Origin: Saccoglossus kowalevskii
Lineage: Eukaryota; Hemichordata; Enteropneusta; Harrimaniidae
Direction of reading: 5' to 3'
Length of the DNA stretch: 21,739 bases
Assembly (NCBI RefSeq): GCF_000003605.2
Contig: NW_003133383.1
Span: forward strand, 62,493-84,231
A program made the position numbers and the translations under genes. Shown piece by piece: positions 1 to 9,700 of the stretch; position 1 is the stretch's first letter; the number at the start of each line of letters is the position of its first letter. The notes under the pieces are model-generated. The model did not search any database and was not told the origin of the DNA. It worked only from the letters and a program-made list of their open reading frames with translations.

Positions 1-125
1 CTAAAAGCTAACAAGAACAATGTTTGTGAATAAACATTGACAAACGATCATGGGGCAAAGCTAAAACAATTGCGTCGTGGCTCCTTCCGTTAGTACCTTC
101 CATGGACTATCCGATACGCATTTCC

Positions 126-137
126 TTTCGCGGGAAA
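126..137. promoter_or_regulatory. E2F-like site, near-palindromic
   Basis: TTTCGCGGGAAA reads on the minus strand as TTTCCCGCGAAA, which contains the TTTCCCGC form of the E2F/DP consensus TTTSSCGC. It lies about 450 bases upstream of the start codon, so it could be a distal promoter site. The match is seen directly; binding is inferred. Confidence 0.5.
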
Positions 138-156
138 TGAACTCGTGGTTTCAAAC

Positions 157-168
157 GCCCCCTAGTGA
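157..168 (-). promoter_or_regulatory. CTCF-like core motif
   Basis: The minus strand reads TCACTAGGGGGC, matching the core CTCF consensus CCASYAGRKGGC at 11 of 12 positions (first base differs). It sits in the 5' flank next to an E2F-like site. A single short match may be chance. Confidence 0.3.
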
Positions 169-439
169 CTGGTTACAGTGTACTATGATTGACAGTTTAG
201 ATTAGCATACCGAACGCCTATAGCTGGCGCGTGGCCAAGCTCTGGTCGAATTATTTGTCTGCTGTAAAAAATATATCCCTCCGCAACTGTAGTTTTCAAA
301 CTCCGAAATTGAAAATAAAAGCATTTTGTTACACACTAATGGCACTACTCTGTGACAAATTATATTATATGTATGTAGCGACATAAATTTTGGCAATTTA
401 AACAACGTTAATCCACTTGACCTCACGCGGGGGGAACTA

Positions 440-447
440 TTTGGCGG
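440..447 (+). promoter_or_regulatory. E2F-like site TTTGGCGG
   Basis: TTTGGCGG is close to the E2F consensus TTTSSCGC, differing only in the last base. It lies 44 bases upstream of the stronger E2F site at 484-493. Closely spaced E2F sites are a known feature of vertebrate p107 promoters, which gives some support by analogy. Confidence 0.4.
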
Positions 448-483
448 TTGCAGAAAAAGGTTATCCCAGAGTAAGCCCTCAAA

Positions 484-498
484 TTTTCGCGCCATTTT
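484..498 (+). promoter_or_regulatory. Overlapping E2F site and YY1-like motif
   Basis: TTTTCGCGCC at 484-493 is a full E2F consensus match. It runs directly into GCCATTTT at 491-498, matching the YY1 form GCCATNTT. It lies about 100 bases upstream of the start codon, where a TATA-less proximal promoter is expected. E2F control of a pocket-protein gene would allow feedback from its own product; the site is seen and the regulation is inferred. Confidence 0.6.
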
Positions 499-532
499 CC
501 AGTGAAATTGTAACCCAAAATAATTGCAAACC

Positions 533-538
533 GGGCGG
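533..538 (+). promoter_or_regulatory. GC box (Sp1/KLF-like)
   Basis: GGGCGG lies in a locally GC-rich patch at 531-540, about 50 bases upstream of the start codon in AT-rich surroundings. It is a short, low-information site. Confidence 0.35.
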
Positions 539-585
539 CCATTGTTAATATCTGGAAGAAATCGAAGCGTAATTCTTCCGTTAAA

Positions 586-723
586 ATGCCTCCTTCGGAC
601 ACAGAAAACTCCGACGTAAGGGAAAGATATGAGGAATTGTGCCGAGATCTAAATATGGACACTGTCGCAATGGAAGAAGCCTGGCAGACCTTCGAAAATA
701 TCAGTACTAACTATACGCTGGAG
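586..723 (+). CDS. RBL: RBL coding exon 1 (residues 1-46)
   Basis: The exon starts at the first ATG after an in-frame stop at 511-513, with A at -3. It ends GAG|gtatgt in phase 0. It encodes a short acidic leader (MPPSDTENSD) and then an RYEELCRDLNMD stretch leading to NYTLE, the start of conserved pocket-protein homology. The leader is much shorter than the proline- and acid-rich leader of human p130. Reading past the donor reaches a stop at 790-792, so 724-792 is intron readthrough. Confidence 0.93.
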
Positions 724-3700
724 GTATGTTTTTTAAATCGACAATATATATGCATATTCTGGCGTCCATTTAACTTTGTTCAGCAAGATTGAATACGAAG
801 TACTTGCTCTCATTTATTAATATATATATATATATATATTTAATTTATATTGCTATATAAATCTGTCGAGCTTATATATAAAGTGTGAAATTAAAATATC
901 GACTATGTATATCTTATCTTGGCACAGGGAGACGATCTTCACTGGTTGGCTTGCGCTTTGTATGTTGCTTGTCGAAAATCCGTTGTTCCAACTGTTGGGA
1001 ACTGCGAACCAGTTGTTGGCAACTGTGTATCTCTAACGAGATTGTTGAGGTCAACGAAACTGAGGTAGGTCTACTAATTTGGTTAACTGACATCAAGTCG
1101 AATTCCACCTTGTTTTGAAATCGTACGGAACAACGGTCATTGTTTTGGAATGAATACAGCCCAAAGGCGCGTGTTGTTTGAATGAAACGTGCACACTCCG
1201 TCGATTGCACATGAAAACATCAAGACACCATTTGCATTTGCAAGCTTGTCTTTTGCCATGTAACGATATTAATTCAATATATAATCACAATAAATAGTTT
1301 TTATTTCCACATACGTTCGATTGTCAATTGAAATCAGGAAGTCACTCAGGTTTGGATGGTCCCGCCTCTCAGCGCATTGCGTGCGGGTACAACGTGTGGT
1401 GACAAGTTTGCAACAAATTAGTCTTTTTGTTTTGACAGCCTGATACAATTTTTCAATAAAATGAAGAAATGGGAAGACATGGCGAATCTGGCTCGGGAAT
1501 TTCGTGATAAAGTCGATCGCCTGGAGCGTAACTTCGCAGTGTCAACTGTGATATTCAAAAAATTCGAGCCGATCTTTATGGACTTGTTTAGGAGTCCTGC
1601 TGATGATCAACCACGGCACCCAAGAGGTCGCAAACAAAGGTCAGTACCCTTTCTTTCATTCCATAGCTAAGTGTGTATTGCAAGATAATCACATGCAAGA
1701 CATTTGAAAAGAATTGTACACAGGTAATTATGATAATACTGACCAGCTGTTTTTCCTGTTATGAGTAATCTCATTGCTTCCTAAAAAAAAATGGACACCC
1801 ATTCATCAATTAAAGCTTGGCAAAAGTCTTTTATTTCTTTCGAATATTTTGAGTAGGCTGCCTCATTGCTGTAAAAGGGCATATGCAGAACAAAAAAACT
1901 TGTAAATTTTCAAGATAAATATGCTGTATATTGCAAATTACAGAGTCAATACATATGACTATAAAGGGAGAAAAAATATGATTTTTCAATTTGAAAGTTT
2001 TTTGTATTTTTTTTTTAAACTTTAGAATCAATAAAAAAAAATAAGGGTACCTACTGTAAAATGACTAATTTTCACTGGGTTAAAATTTCACTGATTTACC
2101 ATTTCAGGCATAATCAGTGGGTTTTAAATTCACGGTTTCGTCATTTAGATAATGTGTTCTATGTTAAATTTTACATATTCACTGTGTTTTAATTTAGCGC
2201 ATTTTTGCAGTCAGCGAAATAAGCTAAATTAAAACCCAGTGAATAATTACCCCCTTTACAGTATATGTTTCAGTAGTTCGCTGTATGCTAATTAATGCAT
2301 GGCCGATAAGACATGTACTTGAGTGAGAATGTTGGTCGTCCAGATAGAGCATATCCTTGTTGATCACACAGAATACAGATAAAATGAATTTGATCTTTTT
2401 TGCATCGGCTGGCGAATTCATTTTGAAAAAAAAATGTTTTGTTCAATAAGACCAAAAAAAAAAAAAAACTTATGTTGCCCTCAAGTCGGAAAATTAAAAA
2501 AATCGGTCGGTCGGTCGGATTTTTTTTTTTTAAACTCGTGAAAACTTTATAAGGGAATCGTAAATAGCCGAGGTATATGGGAATCAATTAAACGCATGCT
2601 AGATATAATTATTAAACACAAAAATATTTCTTTCAATCTTTTGGTGTTAAAATACAGATAAACTCGAGGTTTAAAGTCGTCACTTATCCCCCTGGGGATG
2701 AAGCAACGGTCCGGGATCGTTAATTTTTAGAGGAAACATGGTTAGTTTTTAATATTTAGGCCTATTAAAAAAAAAAAAAAACCAGACCTGATATTTCATA
2801 TTTTTTGGGTGGTCGCTGAGGGCAAGAAAACAATTTTTTTTTGGCCTGAATGCCAATATTATCATACGGTAACAGTTAATTTTTATAGAAATAGATCAAA
2901 TTTCTTGCATACACAACCATACAAATAAGCATATTTAGGGATTGCGAAAAGTAATAGAAAAAAAAAACTCCACACATTCTCGAAAACGAAAGGAAAAAAA
3001 AAATCACAGCATCAATCAGGAAAAAAAATGTGGCTCAAAACTTGGTGAAGAGAAAAAAATAATTTAGCATAGTAGTTATACCACTACCTGGAGCTTTCCA
3101 ATTTATCCAAAAATCACTAAAACTCTTTGTAAAAATTTGCAATTTAGTTTGTGTTGGGTTATATGAAATTTTGCTTGGTCACATTGGATGAAAAAGTTGC
3201 ATACAAATTTCATCTTGTATAAAGGTTTTTCTAAGATGATGGTGTGATATGCAATTAAGCTCTCAATATGAAATCGCATGAAATGCAAAGTAATCGCTGA
3301 CAAAGGTAAATTTCTAGGAATGCAAATGAGCGTATCTGTAAAAAAAAACACAGGTGAGCGTTCCTCTTGGGCTATTTCTGCTAGTACATATGAGCAGTGT
3401 TGATATTACATGTGTATTTTGAATATAGTGATGATCTCGTTCATTTCTGTTTACGTCATTAAACCTTTCCATTCCTCCTCCGCTTTCTGGTAATACCATA
3501 GGTTAAAAGTGCGTTTGGTTGACACGCTGTCACTGTAGCTGCATCTGTTTTATTTATGGACATGTCAAATTTCAACTAAAATTAGAATAGCAACCCGGTA
3601 TATGTGCTCACAATGTTGCCTGAATATTTGTAATTTTTGCCAAACATGAGCAACTTTCAGAATAATTAAATGGTAATGTAATGTTGCAAATGGGTTTGTG

Positions 3701-6700
3701 TGAAACTGAAACATCTGAGAATTCTGTGGATTTCACTTTCGCTAAAAAATAAAAATTGCCTGTGGATATTTTCGCTTAATTTTATCTTCACTAATTTACT
3801 CATCAAAGAAAACAAATTCCAAGTAAATCTTGTATATCACTGCCAAACTGCTGCTCTATAGATCTTAATTATTAGTTGAGTTTTATTTTCATTTTTTGCT
3901 GATAGCTAAATGTGTTAAATTTAAAAACCTAGTAAATATTCAAATGTAACAATATTTTCTTCATGAACCAGTGATTATAAAACCATGTTAACTACCTCTG
4001 CAACATCAAATCCACTAAAATTAAACCCAGTGCTTCACCATTTAGGTGCTCATATTATAAAGGCTCAACACAGTGCTGTGGTCCACTATTGTCTAGTATT
4101 GTTGTAAGAGAGGTTTATGCAAGTCTAAAAACAACAAAGATGATGTCATCGTTTATTTTAGGGTTTATAAACAATGATTGTTACCTAAAAAAAAACAACA
4201 CTGGGATTTAAATAATCCAGAGTGACAGCAGTGATTACCTTTAGTGGGGAGTGTTAATTATTTAGTGTTACAACAGATTCTTGTACGAAACAATTTTATT
4301 ATGGTTACATTGCCCATATGTTTATGAATACGACTATGTATGTTTCACCTTGCGTCAGTTCCCATAATAACAAGAATGGGGGAAAACATGGAAATTCCTC
4401 ATTAGAAGCTAATCTACAATCATCTGAGGGGATTACATGAAATACTTATTGTATAGAGCTGTTGGTGTTTAATTGGCATTTCTTTTGTCAAAATTGAATT
4501 TTGTTGATGAGCAAACAAAGTTTACTTAGGGTGATTGATGTCATTACTTGGTTTTTAAATCCAAATGTGGTATCTACAGCTCAGAATCCAGCTATTCCGA
4601 GTATACAGTAAAATACTTAAATTTCGCTTAGAATTAATTTTTGCTTTTTTCGCTAAAGGAAAGATTCAGTGAAAATAAAATCTAGCGAATATAATTTTTT
4701 TCCTATATTTTACATTCAACTAGTCAAAAATCATTGAAAATAAATTCCATACAAAACACGCAAAAAGTCTTTTCAGCGAAAATTAATTCCAGCTAAAATA
4801 AAGTATTTTACAGTACTCAAGAATGGCCTGGTAAATCACCGTGTAACTACGTAGTCAACACAGAATTCTGTTTTATCACTAATTGGCTGTCACTCCATAC
4901 TACATTGCCATGGGAACTTGCATGCGCAGACTAACCTGTATGCAAGGTCTGCCCACAACACTTCACATTGATTTTATTCACATTACCAAAATTTGTACCA
5001 GCAGGGAGAATCAGTGCTATCAATGTAATTATGTGTATGTCATAAAGTTAAATTGTATTGAACATCCTAGTTAATGTCGCATACATGTTTTCAGATATTC
5101 ACTGTTCTAAATTTGTTGGGTTTTCACATGTTAACTGTTGTCCTCAATGTGTTGGGTTTTATGCATTCACTGTTCTAAATGTGTTGGGTTTTCAGGTGTT
5201 CACTGTTTCGAATTTGTTGGGTTTTCAGGTGTTCACTCTTCTACTCAATGTGTTGACTTTATGCATTCACTGTTCTAATTTTGTTGGTTTTTCAGGTGTT
5301 CACTGTTTCAAATTTGTTGGGTTTTCAGGTGTTCACTGTTCTACTCAATGTTTTGAGTTTTGTGCATTTACTGTTCTAAATTTGTTGGTTTTTTCAGGTG
5401 TTCACTGTTCTACTCAATGTGTTGAGTTTTATGCATTCACTGTTTCAAATTTGTTGAGTTTTCAGGTGTTCACTGTTCTAAATTTGTTGGGTTTTCACAT
5501 GTTGACTGTTCTATTCAGTCAATGTGTTGGGTTTTATGCATTCAATGTTCGAAATTTTTTGTTTTTTCAGGTGTTCACTGTTCGAAATTTCTTGGGTTTT
5601 CAGGTGTTCACTCTTCTACTCGATGTGTTGACTTTATGCATTCAGTGTTCTAAATTTGTTGGTTGTTTTCAGGTGTTCACTGTTCTAAATTTCTTGGGTT
5701 TTCAGATGTTCACTGTTCTAAATTTCTTGGGTTTTCAGATGTTCACTGTTTTGCTCAGTATGTTGAGTTTTCATGTGTTCGCTGTTCTCAATGTGTTCCC
5801 GTGTTTTAAAAGTCTCTGTTCGATAAAACAATTTCTTGGACAAGCATTGACAAATTTCTGTCAAATCAAAGACAATTGATACAAGATGTCATTTATATGC
5901 ACATCAATTTCAATAAAATATGGCTGACTAGTGGCCATTTCTGAAATAAAATAGTTAACAGTTGATTATTGGAAATGACTGGGCCAGATAACGCCATATA
6001 CCGTACAATCATAAACCTGGGAGCCTGAACGTGTAAAATTCGGAAAAATTAGGGGGTTGGCTTATACTTGAGGACTACCTCAGAAAAAACAATTTTAATT
6101 TTGTAACCATCCTCCCACCCTCGTTCACAGCGCTGGTCTTGGAGAAGTATTACGTCTTTTTGAGGAAAAAAATAAGAAACTAGTCGTCATTGATTTCCTC
6201 AACACTTTTTACCAACAAACGTTCATTAAAATGCACACATTTGAGATCACGTACTTGATATAGTGGAGGGATATAACAATATTAGTGTCAGTGAGTTGCC
6301 TATGAGGTCGCGTACTTGATATAGTGGAGTGATATAACAATATTAGTGTAAGTGAGTCGCCTAAGAGGTCACGTTCTTGAGTTAGTGGAGGGATACAACA
6401 ATATTAGTGTCATGGGTTGCCTATGAGGTCGTGTACTTGATATAGTGGAGGGATATAACAATATTAGTGTCAGTGAGTCGTCTATGAGGTCACGTACTTG
6501 ATATAGTGGAGTGATACAACAATATTAGTGTAAGTGAGTCGCCTATGAGGTCGCGTACTTGATATAGTGGAGGGATACAACAATATTAGTGTAAGTGAGT
6601 TGCCTATGAGGTCACATACTTGATATAGTGGAGTGATACAACAATATTAGTGTAAGTGAGTCGCCTATGAGGTCACGTACTTGATATAGTGGAGTGATAT

Positions 6701-9700
6701 AACAATATTAGTGTAAGTGAGTTGCCTATGAGGTCACGTACTTGATATAGTGGAGTGATATAACAATATTAGTGTAAGTGAGTCGCCTATGAGGTCACAT
6801 ACTTGATATAGTGGAGTGATATAACAATATTAGTATCAGTGAGTCGCCTGCAAGGTTACATACTTGATTAAAGACATGATATAGGGTTACTACTGAATCT
6901 TCACTGGAAAGGATAATGAATTGTCAATTTGAATTTCAAAAAAACGGACAAAATTTGTCAAACTGCCCAATAACATTTTCTAAGCTGGCCAACCATGTGA
7001 GAGTAGCTGTGCACATTATTGAATGAAATGCAATCCGGACAATCCAATTAAATTTCCAACTAAATTAATAAAATTCTTGCATCAATTATGAAAGCAAGAG
7101 TGTATTGATAACAATCTTTTGAAATATTTTGTGTTTATTCATCGAATTTTCTCTCAGATTCTTTTGCACCATCTGTAATATATTGCCATTGTACTTGCGC
7201 TTGTGGCAACATAATTGCTATTTTAAATGTTAGAACTGCCTGTTGCCATAGAAACCTCATGATTGTCTAGTCAATTTAAATTAGTGCAGATAATATAATG
7301 CAGCCTAACCGCACTATTCCAAATGTCCTTAGGTGACGTATTTGTCCCAATACCACGCCGAGGGAAAGAAATACCGTATTTGCGCTAATGGTGGTGCATC
7401 TATTAATAGAAATGCATATAAATTTCAAAACTACATTGCTGTGTACTAGATCGTCAAAATATGAATTATTTTGACGATAGATGCGTCTCATCTTTTTACG
7501 CAGTGTATACGTCACAAACAGAATATGATTTTCTCGCATGTCTGGGTCATGGAAACATTGCACAGTTCTATAGCGGTGGATTTTCATTCATGTTCTTTAG
7601 GTCTTTATGAAATATTATCCACATGTCAAATACTGGTTTATAATATTTTTTGATTTCAACAGTTGCATTTTGAGAATTTTACCGTATTTGCTCTATTAGA
7701 AGCTCATCTTCGTTTGTATCATGATCATTCATGTTTTTCTAATCGCAAGAAATTATTAATTTAATTGCTGATAGTCGTGGTTGGTCTGTTTCAGATATCT
7801 CAAAAACAGTCATTTTATGACAGATGCTTGACTCGATTTGGTGCACTGACTGTGCGTAATAAATATATTAAATCGTATAATTTTTTTGCAAATTCGGGAT
7901 TTTAAGACATTCTAAGACGAATATTTATGTCGGGACATATTTATTTACAAACGATTTGTCTCATGCTAAAGTACAGCAGTTATAGGAAGTAGCTTTTTTT
8001 CCTGAAGGGATTAATATATTTAGGAAATAAACTTTTTTAACGTTTTATTTGATTCTATATGTTCAAAAATTCTAAATGGCAGTTTCAAAGCTTGTGTAGT
8101 GACGTTGTAGATTTTGCAGAGTAATACAATACAATCAGGACGTGAGTGATTCACAAAAAAGGGTGATACCATCCTGGCTCTAATCCATTCTTTGAATGAA
8201 ACTGAAGCCAAGAAAAACTTTTGGTTTATAAATATTTCTCAATATGAACAAGTGTCTGCATTTTACAAAGATGTGTTAAACTTCAGGTAACTTTAAGATG
8301 TATTGATGGCAACATTTTGTTGAAGTGAAAGCACTTTCAACATTGAGTTTTACCACGACTTGAAACGAACCTGAAAGTTGTGCCGTATACTGTTACTGTC
8401 CTCAGTGCGTGGAAACACTCTTAAGTATCCTTGTCGCATCGAGTAATGTATTACCATAGGTGACTTGAGCATACCTTCATTCCGTATCTGTCTGATGATC
8501 TGTGTAATAAATAAATGATCAAAAAAAAATGCAAATTCACCGACATTTTTAAATATCTCCATCCAATAGCTATATACTTGTTACAGGCATTCAAAAGATG
8601 AGATAATTATGAGACAAGTTAAATGTAATATCTTAGTGATTTATTCATTCTTTACATTGATTTATCAATATTTTCTTTTCTGTTTTTGTGGTGTTGTAAT
8701 TAGTAGTATGTGTTTCTTTTCTCTGTAAAAACACCTCTACCTATGTATTTTTAAAGATTGATTGATTAATCTCCATCTGATATTGAGGTTGAATTTAAGA
8801 GATTGTTTGCATTTTTAAGGATACATTTTTCAAATGGTTTAATTTATTCGATACATTTACATATTTAGATATTTTCAGCATTTAAGTCTCATCAATGTAT
8901 GGTAACCCTTTCTAAGATTTCTTTCATAGCTAATCGTACATATTTTGACGAATCCAAATAAACTTTGTTTGCTAGCTACTGTAAAATACTTTATTTTCAC
9001 TTGGAATTAATTTTCCCTATTTTTAGCTCCGCTGTCGACTTTGTCGAGCGGAGCTTATCATATGAGTGATTGTCCGGTGTCGTCCGTCATCGTCCGTGTC
9101 AATGTTTTACTTTTTCGACTTCTTCTTGAAAACTACAAGCCTGAATGCTTTGATACTTGGTGTATATTTACCTTGGGTAGACCTCTCTTAGATTTGTTCA
9201 TTTCATGTTGATATCTTCAATTCTCTAATTTTGGTGAATATTTTTGTCATTTTTGGTAAAAAGTGATATTTTCGACTTCTTGTTAAAAACCGCAAGTGCA
9301 ATTGCTTTGATATTACATATATAGGTACTACATGTGGACCTCTCTCAGATTTGTTCATTTTGTAATGATATCTTTAATTCTCTAATTTTGGTGAATATTT
9401 TTGTCATTTTTGGTAAAAAGTGATATTTTCGACTTCTTGTTGAAAACTGTAAGTCCGATTGCTTTGATATTACATATATAGGTACTACATGTGGACCTCT
9501 CTCAGATTTGTTCGTTTTGTGATGATATCTTCAATTCTCTAATTAATTTATTTTGGTGAATATTTTTGTAATTTTTGGTAAAAAGTGATATTTTCGACTT
9601 CTTGTTAAAAACTTTAAGTCCGATTGCTTTGATACTATTCATATTGTTCATTTTCTAATGATGTCTTCAGTTCTTTAATTGAAATGTGCATTGCTAACAG

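Larger units (their letters stand above)
1..585 (+). promoter_or_regulatory. 5' flank and probable promoter of the RBL gene
   Basis: This stretch lies upstream of the first coding exon. By eye it holds visibly more CpG dinucleotides than the introns. It has no TATA box in a sensible place, but contains three E2F-like sites (126-137, 440-447, 484-493), a YY1-like GCCATTTT at 491-498, a GGGCGG box at 533-538 and a CTCF-like core at 157-168. An in-frame TAA at 511-513 closes the reading frame upstream of the start codon, with no in-frame ATG between, which supports 586 as the initiator. The transcription start cannot be placed; the cluster suggests roughly 490-560. No protein family is recognised in the open frames on either strand here. 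Confidence 0.65.

Noticed and set aside
202-495. 97-codon minus-strand frame in the promoter, a possible divergent gene
   Set aside because: Its start lies inside the E2F/YY1 site, the protein resembles nothing recognised, and no splice or coding signal supports it.
885-1118. 77-codon plus-strand frame over exon 2
   Set aside because: It is the wrong frame; the frame from 928 gives the conserved RBL sequence with correct splice phases. The minus-strand frame 914-1210 is likewise a shadow.
3711-3800. Possible further family A copy
   Set aside because: Only scattered TTTCGCT and CTGTGGAT words match; no ends could be aligned.
3970-4060. Possible family B remnant (AAACCCAGTG, TTCACCATTTAGG)
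   Set aside because: Word matches are too few and in uncertain order to call an element.
5058-5879. 273-codon plus-strand open frame, the longest in the window
   Set aside because: It is carried by the 33-base minisatellite, whose unit length is a multiple of three. The translation is low-complexity (VFTVLNLLGFQ period), drifts between frames, and lies within a confirmed intron.
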